NCBI RefSeq assembly: GCF_020905375.1
Contig: NZ_JAJJBU010000022.1
Coordinates: 1-64,000 of the forward strand
Source: Arthrobacter cryoconiti
GTDB taxonomy: Bacteria; Actinomycetota; Actinomycetes; Actinomycetales; Micrococcaceae
DNA length: 64,000 nt
Reading direction: 5' to 3'
In this document: piece by piece, positions 21,095 to 31,942 of the stretch
Layout of the letters: each line of letters starts with the position of its first letter
How positions within the stretch are numbered: the first letter of the stretch is position 1
Translations under genes and position numbers: made by a program
The notes under the pieces: model-generated
Database searches by the model: none
Told to the model about the DNA's origin: nothing
What the model saw: only the letters and a program-made list of their open reading frames with translations

Positions 21095-23731
21095 CTAGTT
21101 CTGGCGCAGGAGCTTTGCCAACTGACGCATGGAAACGTTGGGCATATAGGCCTGTCCCACCGCCCGTCCGATGGCTGGCAAGGACAGCGGATCCTGGTAC
21201 ATCATGTACAGCGTCCTATGCCGCGGTTGAAAGCGGCGCTTGAAATTGGCCAAAGAGGCAAAGCCATATAACGGCTCAAGAGTTCGCGCCAGCAACGCTA
21301 GAATTCGTTTCATGGACGTGCTCTCCAAGGCGGCCAGCGGATGCTCAGACTCGGGAAGATCCGTGGCGCCTGGCACGCTGCTCTCACGTCCGTCACGGTC
21401 GGTGATGCCTTCCTCGGGCGCCTGCTCCCTTGGCTTCGGGTTCCCAGGCTGCCCAGTTTTCATCGGCTGCGCGTCAGGTTCAATGGATAAGGGCGACGCC
21501 GAAAGCGAGATCGTGGGTACCCGTCCTTGGAAATTAAGGACTGCTTGGGCTATGAGGTATTCCATAACTCCGTTGAAAGCGTTCTGGTTGCGGCGCATAA
21601 AATCAAGGGTCCAGCTGCTTTCCTCGCCGTTGACAAAGACAGGAAGCCAGCTGGTGAGCCCATGGACGCGCCCGGTGGCGTCAACAGCGAGACACAACTG
21701 AACGGCGTCGTCCTTAAGTTCCTGAACCCCACCTAACGTAAAGCCCATCTCGGGAAGAGCCTTCCCTGACACCCATTCCTCGGAAATCTCGAGAATTTGA
21801 GTCCGCAGGCCCGTAGAGAGCTCCGAGTAGCGTGCCCACACGGTGCTGATGCCCAGCTTTGCTGCCTTGTTCAGGGCGGTCCGTACGTTTTGCCATTCTT
21901 TGCCCGTGAATTCCATATGGGCAATATCCAGCAGTGTCTCCGTTGCCACCTGAGCCCGTCGGAATCCCTGGGCGTGCAAAACTTCCCAACATTCATCGGT
22001 CACCGAATAAAAGCACGGAGCCAGTGACTGCACTTCGCAATGGTCAAGGAAACCCAGAACCGCTGCATCGTAATGGGCGGGATCCCCCACCGGCCCGCCC
22101 ACGGTTACGGCCACGCCAGCGTGAGCTTGGTAGGCGATCGCCACGGTTCCGGAAGGGTTGAACCAGTAATGGTTGTTGGGCCACAGCACCATCCACGATA
22201 ACGAGCCACCGCCACGACGCACCAGCGCCTGAACGTGCGGCTTTTCTCCCACACCGGATCCGCGCACCCGCCGGCTCAGGAAAAGGGAAAATACTCCCAG
22301 CACACTGACCAGCCAGAAAACTCCTCCCCCTAAGGTGAACAGCACCCGGCTGAATTCCCCGTGGGGGTAGACGGCGGCAGCGTAACTGGACGGAAAGGGA
22401 TACGGCAGCAGCAGTCTCGGCAGACCGGCCAGCAGACCTAAAAGACCGTAACGTCCTCCAGCATTACCCTCCAAGAGCCAGACCACGCTATACAGCATGA
22501 TAAATCCGGCAAGCACGAGTGAAAGCACGCTGAAGGTACGACGGCGAAGCACGGGGTCCGGGTCAATATGAAAGTGGCGGCGAAAGACAAATAGCAAAAC
22601 GCCAATCAGGAACGGCACAAGGACCACAGGCAGGACCTCCCAGAAGGAGATATCTACGCTGAGCACTCTGCGGCCACGATGCAGTGGCATGCCAAACGTG
22701 GCGAAAACCTGGAGATAAATGGCACTTGTGATACCAATGACCAGATGCATATAAACACCTGCCCACAGGGCCATCCGGTTCCCTCGGCGCAGGCCCTCTG
22801 CGCAGACCAACAACAACAGCATGGGCACTAGCGCCAGCAGGTGGGCACCGGACTCCATCATGCTCCCGCCGTTCAGTGCCATCTCCTGACACCCGGTCTC
22901 CAGCGCTGTGCAGCTGCCTCTCAGCGCGCTCACTGCGGGGACAGGATTCACCACGAGGTTGCGAAGCCGGGCAAGCGGTCCCACGGGTACGTGGGCCAGA
23001 GCTGCCATGAGTGGCCCTACGGCAAAGACTGACACCACTATGGCTAAAGTGGTGCGCACCTCGCGGCTGGTGGAGCGCGTCCCTCTCACCTGGCTGCGAC
23101 TTGGCACGAAGATGATTCCCAGGAGCAGTCCAGCGATAGCACCTAGCAGGATAAATATGTTCTGGGCGTGGCCTACATAGAGGGAGAACATCAACGCTGC
23201 AGCGAAGGTAAGAGCGCGCACCCGCCGGCGCCACAAAAGATTGATGCCACGGCTGGCTGCCATCAGCGCGCCCGTAGCAGCGGCAAAGGGGCCAAACAGG
23301 GTTGCTTCTCTCATTCCCGCGAGCCATTCCATTCCTGCGGCGGAACCGACTTCGACGATGAGCGTGTACAGCAACACCGCACCGAGCTGGCTCCCGACGA
23401 ACATCATGAGTGCGCGAGTTGTCCCAAGAGTGGTTTCCGCCAGGCCAAGAAGTCCCAAAAGAACGGCACACGCTGCGAGCAACGACGCTGGGTTGTTACC
23501 CGGCAAAAGGGTCGTCAGCACCGACCACCCTTGGCCGTCGAGGATATCCTTGGCCTGAAAACCCCACGTGCCGGCGTGAGACTTGGACACGCCAGCACCC
23601 CATCCGCCGGTAAAAATACCCGCGATGACGGTAGCTGCGGTCAGGGCGAGGGCTAGGGGAATTCGATGGATCCATCCCCCTGCCGCACCCCGCGGCCTGG
23701 AACGCGAATCCAGGCCAGGCATGACGCTCAT
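21095..23731 (-). CDS. Rhomboid-like/DUF2156 aminoacyl-phospholipid synthase (MprF type)
   Basis: An 878-residue fusion. Residues 20-215 form a rhomboid-like six-helix region: the TM6 His is kept in YVGHAQNIF but the Ser position reads LFGPFAAATGA, so protease activity is unlikely. Further helices follow to about 490. From about 505 comes the cytosolic DUF2156 (LPG synthase C-terminal) GNAT domain with LSWMVLWPNN, FTGKEWQNVRTALNKA and TLDFMRRNQNAFNG, which in MprF moves an amino acid from tRNA to a lipid. A polar 50-residue linker (745-795) splits this domain before its last part LYGFASLANFKRRF. The amino acid and lipid cannot be told. Coupled by ATGA overlap to the esterase gene. Confidence 0.85.
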   Translation of the reverse strand: MSVMPGLDSRSRPRGAAGGWIHRIPLALALTAATVIAGIFTGGWGAGVSKSHAGTWGFQAKDILDGQGWSVLTTLLPGNNPASLLAACAVLLGLLGLAETTLGTTRALMMFVGSQLGAVLLYTLIVEVGSAAGMEWLAGMREATLFGPFAAATGALMAASRGINLLWRRRVRALTFAAALMFSLYVGHAQNIFILLGAIAGLLLGIIFVPSRSQVRGTRSTSREVRTTLAIVVSVFAVGPLMAALAHVPVGPLARLRNLVVNPVPAVSALRGSCTALETGCQEMALNGGSMMESGAHLLALVPMLLLLVCAEGLRRGNRMALWAGVYMHLVIGITSAIYLQVFATFGMPLHRGRRVLSVDISFWEVLPVVLVPFLIGVLLFVFRRHFHIDPDPVLRRRTFSVLSLVLAGFIMLYSVVWLLEGNAGGRYGLLGLLAGLPRLLLPYPFPSSYAAAVYPHGEFSRVLFTLGGGVFWLVSVLGVFSLFLSRRVRGSGVGEKPHVQALVRRGGGSLSWMVLWPNNHYWFNPSGTVAIAYQAHAGVAVTVGGPVGDPAHYDAAVLGFLDHCEVQSLAPCFYSVTDECWEVLHAQGFRRAQVATETLLDIAHMEFTGKEWQNVRTALNKAAKLGISTVWARYSELSTGLRTQILEISEEWVSGKALPEMGFTLGGVQELKDDAVQLCLAVDATGRVHGLTSWLPVFVNGEESSWTLDFMRRNQNAFNGVMEYLIAQAVLNFQGRVPTISLSASPLSIEPDAQPMKTGQPGNPKPREQAPEEGITDRDGRESSVPGATDLPESEHPLAALESTSMKRILALLARTLEPLYGFASLANFKRRFQPRHRTLYMMYQDPLSLPAIGRAVGQAYMPNVSMRQLAKLLRQN

Positions 23732-25098
23732 TGGAGCCCCAGTCTGGGGCCCAGGAAGGCCAGGGCGTCCGGCATGCCGGAGGCGACCATGGTCCAGGAG
23801 TGCCCTCCGGGGTAAATGTGCCGACTAACTTCCATCCCGGATGCGCGGGCAGCCGCTTCCAGTACGACAGCGTTAGCTGTATAAGTGGAGTCTTCGCTGC
23901 CGGAGGCCAGCCAACCATGCACTTGAGGATACTTATTCTTTGCCATCAGTGTCAGGGGCAGCTCAGCGTCAAATTTCGTCTTATCTCCGTGGAACGCCCG
24001 ATCGATCGTCACGTGGCGATCCGCCGCAAGAGCCGGCTCGCGTTCAGAAGAAAATGCCGCAAAGGTGGGGTAGATGTCAGGGTGACGTGTCACCATCTGT
24101 ACGGCACAGGTACCCCCATAGGAGAACCCGGCAATGGCCCAGTGCTCATGGTTTGTGTCCACATTGAGGTTAGCCGAAATCCACGCTGGCACGTCAGTTG
24201 CCATATACGTATCAGCCTGACCTAATGCGGAATCCATACACATGGTGTTGGCATCAGCACTTCCGTTGGGATCAGGAATCACCACCACCGGTGCCAGGGA
24301 ATTATGCGCTTTGGCGTAGTCACCAAGAATCTGTGCCAGATGGCCAGCGCGTAACCAGTCAGTCGGTGATCCTGGTTGACCTGCCACTAAAACCAAAACG
24401 GGAAGGATTGGGGGCACCGGAGCAAAGTAAGCGGGTGGAAGATACACCACGGCATGGCGAGCGGCCAGCCCCGACGTAGTTCCTGGAATCTGGACGCTAC
24501 GCAACATACCCACAGCGGGTTTACGTTCGGAACTCTTCCATGCATCCTTCACGGGACCGGACTGAAAACGTTCTGCCACTGGCGCCACACGGACCGAAGG
24601 AACCCCCGTGGGAAGCTCTGTTGTGCTTTCAAAAACACTGCGAACTGTGGGGTATTGTCCAAAGTAGGCATTGACCTGGACCACACAGACCAGCACAATG
24701 AGGACACTGGAAACCAGAGCTAATAATGAACGCCCGCGCACGGACACTCTGTCGTGTCCACGTTCCCGTCGTGCACGGGAGGCAAAGACCGCCCGCCCGT
24801 GGCGACGTATTCCCAGTGCCGCCGTCGTCAAACCTAGGATTAGTCCCCACAACCCGGCGCCTACGCTTATTACAACAGCACGCGGGAGCTCGTCCGGCCA
24901 GACGTACCACCAATGAATGAGCGCCCAAGCCAGACCCCACACCAGCGCAGCGCTTCCGATCCCAGTCACTATCGAATAGAGCCACCAGTGCCGGGATCGC
25001 CTGATCAGTAAGAACGCGAAGGCTAGAGCGCCCAATAGCAAGGCAACGCTTGGTACCACGCCGCTGACCAATTGCAGCCCGTATAGCCAATCCAACAC
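23728..25098 (-). CDS. Membrane-anchored alpha/beta esterase
   Basis: A 456-residue protein with four N-terminal membrane helices (about residues 5-30, 42-65, 72-98 and 125-145) and an outside alpha/beta-hydrolase domain of the esterase D/mycolyltransferase-like type. The nucleophile Ser is in AGFSYGGTCAVQM, with an Asp in ASGSEDSTY and the His in YPGGHSWT; GQPGSPTDWL lies near the oxyanion hole. Start is GTG at 25098, 5-6 nt after AAGGAA. It lies directly before the aminoacyl-lipid synthase with a 4-nt overlap. Extracellular hydrolases beside aminoacyl-PG synthases (AhyD, PA0919) remove the amino acid again, so a similar balancing role is inferred. Confidence 0.85.
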   Translation of the reverse strand: MLDWLYGLQLVSGVVPSVALLLGALAFAFLLIRRSRHWWLYSIVTGIGSAALVWGLAWALIHWWYVWPDELPRAVVISVGAGLWGLILGLTTAALGIRRHGRAVFASRARRERGHDRVSVRGRSLLALVSSVLIVLVCVVQVNAYFGQYPTVRSVFESTTELPTGVPSVRVAPVAERFQSGPVKDAWKSSERKPAVGMLRSVQIPGTTSGLAARHAVVYLPPAYFAPVPPILPVLVLVAGQPGSPTDWLRAGHLAQILGDYAKAHNSLAPVVVIPDPNGSADANTMCMDSALGQADTYMATDVPAWISANLNVDTNHEHWAIAGFSYGGTCAVQMVTRHPDIYPTFAAFSSEREPALAADRHVTIDRAFHGDKTKFDAELPLTLMAKNKYPQVHGWLASGSEDSTYTANAVVLEAAARASGMEVSRHIYPGGHSWTMVASGMPDALAFLGPRLGLQ

Positions 25099-25107
25099 TG
25101 GCGTTCC

Positions 25108-25144
25108 TTGCCTTCGGGGGTACCCCGCACTAAGTGCAAGGCAA
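25108..25144 (-). promoter_or_regulatory. Three-way-junction leader RNA before the esterase gene
   Basis: On the minus strand TTGCCTT (25144-25138) pairs with AAGGCAA (25114-25108), enclosing two small hairpins, GCAC-TTA-GTGC and GGGG-TAC-CCCC, with a single unpaired base. The 3' strand of the closing stem runs into the AAGGAA ribosome-binding site of the esterase GTG. No U-run, so not a terminator. Confidence 0.5.
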
Positions 25145-25152
25145 CGAATGTC

Positions 25153-25158
25153 ATACTA
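25153..25158 (-). promoter_or_regulatory. Candidate -10 box for the esterase/aminoacyl-lipid operon
   Basis: TAGTAT; start of transcription would fall a few bases before the three-way junction, leaving a leader of about 50 nt. No consensus -35. Confidence 0.45.
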
Positions 25159-25229
25159 GTCGCCAACGCTGTATGCGCGCTGACCGGGGGCGGCGTTGCG
25201 CAGAGAGAGCGAAGGCGAATCTGCACCCA

Positions 25230-25661
25230 CTAACGCCAGGTACCGATTCCGACGACTGGACCGGCTTCAAGCCAGGAAGAAAGCCCGGTGTAGGCTCCGA
25301 ACTTCATGGCCAACAACACCGGCTCCCCCTTGTAATCCAAAGTGACGATGACGACGTCCGGTGGAACCTTCGTCATTTCGCTTTCTGTCGGTGCGCGCCT
25401 GCCCACAAGAACGATGGAGCTGCGCACCATCCGCCGATGTGGCAGGGGGCTTAAAGAAAGGAGCCGGAACCATTCAAGGTCCGACTCCTGATAACGGCAC
25501 ACGCCCATCTGCCAGCGCTTGCCGCCACGAAAAATGGAAGCATCAGCAGTGCCAAGGGCGCGCCGCAATTGCATGCGGCGCACCCCAAATAGGCACAGTG
25601 TAATAACGACCAGCAGGAAAATCCCTGCTATGACGATGAACGGAATACCAAGTGCGTTCAC
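25230..25661 (-). CDS. DUF2550 membrane protein
   Basis: A 143-residue actinobacterial protein of the DUF2550 family, regularly found right after atpC (Rv1312 in M. tuberculosis). One membrane helix at about residues 5-27 (IPFIVIAGIFLLVVITLCLF) is followed by a cytoplasmic domain with RGGKRWQMGVCRYQ and SDLEWFRLLSLSPLPHRRM. Function not established; its constant place suggests a link with the ATP synthase or nearby cell-wall genes. GTG at 25661 is preferred; TTG one codon earlier is possible. The gap to atpC is 10 bp. The frame continues upstream inside atpC, which is not used. Confidence 0.82.
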   Translation of the reverse strand: MNALGIPFIVIAGIFLLVVITLCLFGVRRMQLRRALGTADASIFRGGKRWQMGVCRYQESDLEWFRLLSLSPLPHRRMVRSSIVLVGRRAPTESEMTKVPPDVVIVTLDYKGEPVLLAMKFGAYTGLSSWLEAGPVVGIGTWR

Positions 25662-25671
25662 CAATGGCGTG

Positions 25672-25962
25672 CTAGTGGATCCCTGCGCTGGAAACAGCGC
25701 CGCTTTCCAGCTGCGCACTGTCAGCAACTATTACAACTCGGTTGCTGTCCACCGAGAAGAATCCGCCATCAACGTCAACCGTGAAACGGTCGCCGTCCAC
25801 GGGAGCAATCTCCAACAATCCAGCGGCAAGGACGGCCAGCAAGGGAGTATGACCAGGCAGAATCCCAATCTCTCCTTCACTGGTGAAGCCCTTGACCATG
25901 GTCGCCGCACCGGACCACACAAAGTGATCCGCTGCAACGATTTCAACTTCGAGGTTAGCCAT
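25672..25962 (-). CDS. atpC: ATP synthase epsilon subunit
   Basis: Central-stalk subunit of F1 that couples and brakes ATP hydrolysis. The 96-residue product has only the N-terminal beta-sandwich (LEVEIVAADHFVWSGAATMV, GEIGILPGHTPLLAVL, VDGGFFSVDSNRVVIVAD) and stops after the first residues of what would be the C-terminal helical hairpin, so it is shorter than the E. coli protein (about 138). The shortened form is seen in other actinobacteria and limits epsilon-type inhibition. ATG at 25962 is 2 bp from the atpD stop. Confidence 0.95.
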   Translation of the reverse strand: MANLEVEIVAADHFVWSGAATMVKGFTSEGEIGILPGHTPLLAVLAAGLLEIAPVDGDRFTVDVDGGFFSVDSNRVVIVADSAQLESGAVSSAGIH

Positions 25963-25964
25963 GA

Positions 25965-28366
<2,402 letters not shown>

Positions 28367-28382
28367 GTTTGTCCTTTCCTTA

Positions 28383-28432
28383 TCCTTTGCTCAGTCGCCC
28401 GCTCCCGCGAGAGCGGACGACTGAGTAAAGGA
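28383..28432 (-). promoter_or_regulatory. Large intercistronic hairpin between atpA and atpG
   Basis: Three stacked stems, TCCTTT/AAAGGA, CTCAGTCG/CGACTGAG and CCGCTC/GAGCGG (20 pairs, two single mismatches), close on a 6-nt loop. It starts 6 nt after the atpA stop and ends a few nt before the atpG ribosome-binding site. It lacks a U-run, so mRNA protection, processing or control of atpG translation is more likely than termination. Confidence 0.75.
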
Positions 28433-28437
28433 TGGTG

Positions 28438-30075
28438 TCAGCGTTTCTGCTTAACGATCTTTTCCTGGTCGATTTTCTCTGCGCCAAGCGCATCGAATTC
28501 CTCGTGTCCGGCACCGACCAGCTGGTCTGCGCCTTCTCCGAAGAAGCCCTTCTTGAAGTCAACGATACTGGACTTGAGAGCCTCGACGGTGGAGTCCGCG
28601 AGCAGATTGGTTTCTGCCAACGTGGTCAGGATCGAGGTGCGGTGACGCAAGTAATCAAGGAATTCAGTCTCGAAGCGGCGCACATCTTCTACCGGAACGT
28701 TGTCCAGGTAGCCGTTGGTGCCCATCCAGATAGAAACAACCTGGTTCTCTACCGGGAAAGGAGCATACTGGCCCTGCTTGAGCAGTTCCATGAGCCTAGC
28801 TCCACGAGTCAGCTGCTGCTTCGACGCCGCATCCAGGTCCGAGGCAAACATGGCAAATGCCGCCATGTCACGGTACTGGGCGAGTTCGAGCTTCAACGTT
28901 CCCGAAACCTTCTTCATGGCCTTCACCTGCGCTGCACCACCAACACGAGACACGGAGACACCTACGTCTACGGCCGGGCGCTGGTTAGCGTTGAACAAGT
29001 CAGACTGCAAGAAGATCTGGCCATCAGTGATGGAGATGACGTTGGTCGGGATGTAGGCCGAGACGTCATTAGCCTTCGTCTCAATGATCGGCAGTCCGGT
29101 CATCGAACCTGCACCAAGCTCATCGGAGAGCTTCGCACAACGTTCTAGCAGACGCGAGTGCAGGTAGAAGACATCACCGGGGTATGCTTCGCGTCCCGGC
29201 GGGCGGCGCAGCAACAAGGACACCGCACGGTAGGCTTCAGCCTGCTTGGAGAGATCATCAAAGACGATCAAAACGTGCTTGCCACCGTACATCCAGTGCT
29301 GGCCAATGGCCGAGCCGGCGTAGGGCGCAAGGTACTTGAACCCGGCAGGGTCAGAAGCAGGAGAAGCCACAATCGTTGTGTACTCAAGTGCTCCGTGATC
29401 CTCGAGCGTCTGGCGAACAGCCGCGATCGTGGATGCTTTTTGACCGATGGCCACGTAGATGCAGCGGACCTGCTTCTTGGTGTCGTTGGACGCCCAGTTC
29501 GCTTTTTGGTTGATGATCGCGTCAACAGCCAGAGCGGTCTTACCGGTCTGACGGTCACCAATAATCAGCTGACGCTGGCCACGGCCAATCGGGATCATGG
29601 CGTCAATGGCCTTCATACCGGTCTGCAGCGGTTCGTGAACCGACTTGCGCTCGGTGACACCGGGGGCTTGAAGCTCTAGGGCACGACGGCCTTCAGATTC
29701 AATCTCGCCCAAGTCATCCAACGGTTGACCCAAGGGGTCAATCACACGGCCAAGGAAATTGTCGCCCACCGGTACGGAGAGGATCTCCCCGGTTCGGTGA
29801 ACTTGCTGACCCTCAGCGATGCCGGTGAAGTCGCCAAGGACCACAACACCAATCTCGCGAGTGTCCAAGTTCTGGGCTAGGCCCAGCGTGCCGTCTTCGA
29901 AACGAAGCAGCTCGTTTGCCATGACAGAGGGAAGACCCTCTACCTTGGCGATGCCGTCACTTGCCGTGGTGACGCGGCCAACCTCGACGCGCTCAGCATT
30001 GCCCGGTTCATAGGACGCTGCGAACTCATTCAAGGCATTGCGGACGTCGTCGGCATTGATGGTCAAGTCGGCCAT
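28438..30075 (-). CDS. atpA: ATP synthase alpha subunit
   Basis: Non-catalytic nucleotide-binding F1 subunit. Walker [32 protein letters not shown] and the arginine-finger segment [16 protein letters not shown]-type region ([14 protein letters not shown]) are present in 545 residues. The C-terminus is extended by a charged tail ([20 protein letters not shown]), as in other actinobacteria. GGAGAGCAGGGA lies before the ATG at 30075. The 118-bp gap to atpH holds two competing hairpins. Confidence 0.98.
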   Translation of the reverse strand: MADLTINADDVRNALNEFAASYEPGNAERVEVGRVTTASDGIAKVEGLPSVMANELLRFEDGTLGLAQNLDTREIGVVVLGDFTGIAEGQQVHRTGEILSVPVGDNFLGRVIDPLGQPLDDLGEIESEGRRALELQAPGVTERKSVHEPLQTGMKAIDAMIPIGRGQRQLIIGDRQTGKTALAVDAIINQKANWASNDTKKQVRCIYVAIGQKASTIAAVRQTLEDHGALEYTTIVASPASDPAGFKYLAPYAGSAIGQHWMYGGKHVLIVFDDLSKQAEAYRAVSLLLRRPPGREAYPGDVFYLHSRLLERCAKLSDELGAGSMTGLPIIETKANDVSAYIPTNVISITDGQIFLQSDLFNANQRPAVDVGVSVSRVGGAAQVKAMKKVSGTLKLELAQYRDMAAFAMFASDLDAASKQQLTRGARLMELLKQGQYAPFPVENQVVSIWMGTNGYLDNVPVEDVRRFETEFLDYLRHRTSILTTLAETNLLADSTVEALKSSIVDFKKGFFGEGADQLVGAGHEEFDALGAEKIDQEKIVKQKR

Positions 30076-30114
30076 CTGCAGTCCCTGCTCTCCTAAGTTG
30101 TGGTTACTGCCTTC

Positions 30115-30155
30115 GGTAAATAAATTTTCGGCAGTATCCGAAATTTTTGATTCGC
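30115..30155 (-). promoter_or_regulatory. Two mutually exclusive hairpins between atpH and atpA
   Basis: On the minus strand TTTCGG-ATACTG-CCGAAA can form one stem, while TACTGCC pairs with a downstream GGCAGTA over an 18-nt loop; they share the TACTGCC segment and cannot form together. The place, just after atpH and before atpA, would suit attenuation or differential expression. Positions are approximate. Confidence 0.35.
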
Positions 30156-30193
30156 TTTTGATGTGGACTAGCTGGTGCGGAAACTGATGTTCC

Positions 30194-31009
30194 CTACCCA
30201 GCCAACCGGCGTCGGAGTTCTCCTAGGCGTGTGGCTGCAGTTGCATCAACAACTTCATCCCCCACGACCACGCGAATTCCGCCCACTAAAGTCGGGTCAA
30301 TGTTGACATTCATCTTCAAATCACGACCATAGAGCTTGTTCAGCCCGGCCGCCAGACGGGTCAATTGCTCTGCGCTCAGATCACGAGTGACACTGACGTA
30401 GGCAATCCAGCGCTGCTGGCGTTTTGCAACCAATTCCACGAATCGTTGCACCAAAGCTGTTGGCTTTAGCCCACGGGGCGCCAGCACAGCCTGACGTATC
30501 AACAACTCCGACACCTCACTGGCACCTGGAACAAGCTTGCGCGCCAAGGCGGCCTTTGCCTGATCCGTTGCCTGGGCATCGTCAAGTGCACGCTGCAGAT
30601 CATGACTGGATCCAACAACTCGGATGAAGCCGAAGAGTTCCTCTTCAAGCGCGTCCAGGTTGGCGGAACCATCGCCTTGGCCTTCAGCGACCGCAATCGC
30701 TGACGTTGCCGCTAAGGTCTCCAAGGCATCACCAATGTCACGTGCCGAGCTCCAGCGCGCGTTGACAAGTCCTTCAAACACTGTTTCCGCTTGCGCGGAA
30801 ACCTTGCCTGCAACAAGCGCAGAAACTAACGCCGTCTTGTCCTTGCCGCTGCGGGCGGGGTCAGTCAGGGCCCGACGCAGGCCAGCATTGCTGTCAAGGG
30901 TATCTAAAATTGCAAAGAGATCCTTGGGCAATGCGAGGGACGCATCAGCAAGCTTGGGCTCCAGCGCCAAAAGCGCTGCGGCCAATGACTCGCTCGTTAC
31001 ACCTGCCAT
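30194..31009 (-). CDS. atpH: ATP synthase delta subunit
   Basis: Peripheral stalk subunit linking F1 alpha to the b dimer. At 271 residues it is far longer than the 175-180 of E. coli, as in other actinobacteria where delta or the b-delta fusion is extended. The C-terminal part has the conserved [20 protein letters not shown] and [19 protein letters not shown]. Its ATG overlaps the atpF stop by one base (TAATG-type junction), so translation is coupled. Confidence 0.95.
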   Translation of the reverse strand: MAGVTSESLAAALLALEPKLADASLALPKDLFAILDTLDSNAGLRRALTDPARSGKDKTALVSALVAGKVSAQAETVFEGLVNARWSSARDIGDALETLAATSAIAVAEGQGDGSANLDALEEELFGFIRVVGSSHDLQRALDDAQATDQAKAALARKLVPGASEVSELLIRQAVLAPRGLKPTALVQRFVELVAKRQQRWIAYVSVTRDLSAEQLTRLAAGLNKLYGRDLKMNVNIDPTLVGGIRVVVGDEVVDATAATRLGELRRRLAG

Positions 31010-31560
31010 TAGTTCGATACACCCGCGTTCTGCTGATTTTCCAAATCTGCCAAGAAACGCTCAACCACACGGTTGGAGCGCGCATCGTCTTCAAGTGCTT
31101 CTCCGACGATTTTCCCTGCAAGCTGCGTTGCCAAAGTGCCAACCTCAGCGTGCAAGGAAGCAATCGCAGCGACGCGCTCGGATTCGATCTGACCATGAGC
31201 CTGTGCGGTGATGCGAGCAGATTCCTCTGCCGCCTTCTCCTTCAGGTCCGCCAGGATCTGTGCGCCTTCGGCACGTGCGGATTCGCGGATGCCATTGGCC
31301 TCCGTGCGAGCTTCCATCAGCTGTGCCCTGTACTGCTCCAAGAGGGCGTTGGCTTCATTCTGAGCCGCTTCTGCCTTCTCGATCCCTCCCTCGATGGCTT
31401 CAACACGATCCGTGTATGACTTCTCAAAGGTTGGTGCGATGAACTTGGTCACCACAAAAAGCAGGACAGCGAAAGCCACACCGGTGACCAGAATTTCCCA
31501 CACGTTGGGAATGAGCGGATTGCCACCCCCACTAGCGAGGATTACTTCTGCGGTAATCAT
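31009..31560 (-). CDS. atpF: ATP synthase b subunit
   Basis: Peripheral stalk of Fo. The 183-residue product has one membrane helix (VWEILVTGVAFAVLLFVVTK, residues 20-39) and then a long charged helix with EKAEAAQNEANALLEQY and KEKAAEESARITAQAH that forms the right-handed coiled coil. Length is normal. It lies 71 bp after atpE, with TTGGAAA/TTTCCAA arms able to pair in that gap, and overlaps atpH. Confidence 0.96.
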   Translation of the reverse strand: MITAEVILASGGGNPLIPNVWEILVTGVAFAVLLFVVTKFIAPTFEKSYTDRVEAIEGGIEKAEAAQNEANALLEQYRAQLMEARTEANGIRESARAEGAQILADLKEKAAEESARITAQAHGQIESERVAAIASLHAEVGTLATQLAGKIVGEALEDDARSNRVVERFLADLENQQNAGVSN

Positions 31561-31631
31561 TTCTCACTTATCCTTTTCTGTATTTCCAAAACGAGCGAAC
31601 CCCGCTACCGGGACCCAACTGTTGGAAAGGA

Positions 31632-31844
31632 TTAGACACCAACGACGAAGGCAAAGACCAATGCCAAGATAGCCAGCGCTTCTGCAAGGGCGAAGCCAAG
31701 CAGGGCGATGGGCTGGAGGATGCGCTGGGCTTCCGGCTGGCGTGCGACGCCGTTGATGTAAGCGGCGAAGATCATGCCGACGCCAATTGCCGAACCGATG
31801 GTGGCCAGGCCGTAGCCGATCATATTAAGGGAGCCGTGCAACAT
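31632..31844 (-). CDS. atpE: ATP synthase c subunit
   Basis: Proteolipid of the Fo rotor ring, 70 residues with two membrane helices. The first holds [20 protein letters not shown] with the Gly-packing pattern; the polar loop is ARQPEAQ; the second has the ion-carrying Glu at position 55 in [11 protein letters not shown]. The Na+-type extra ligands (Gln in helix 1, Ser-Thr after the Glu) are missing, so the ring uses protons. AAAGGAA precedes the ATG and a small hairpin (GCCGGC/GCCGGT) lies just before it. This is the target family of diarylquinolines. Confidence 0.97.
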   Translation of the reverse strand: MLHGSLNMIGYGLATIGSAIGVGMIFAAYINGVARQPEAQRILQPIALLGFALAEALAILALVFAFVVGV

Positions 31845-31942
31845 TTCGTTCCTTTCAAGATACCGGCCTTGTGCCGGCAGGTTGTGAGGTGATACTTGAT
31901 TTGTAAAAAAACTTAGCTTGCGAAATACCTAGGCTTGAAAGT

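Noticed and set aside
22563-23471. 302-codon minus-strand frame inside the aminoacyl-lipid synthase
   Set aside because: A second frame of the same region rich in Arg, Cys and Ser; the main frame has continuous domain features.
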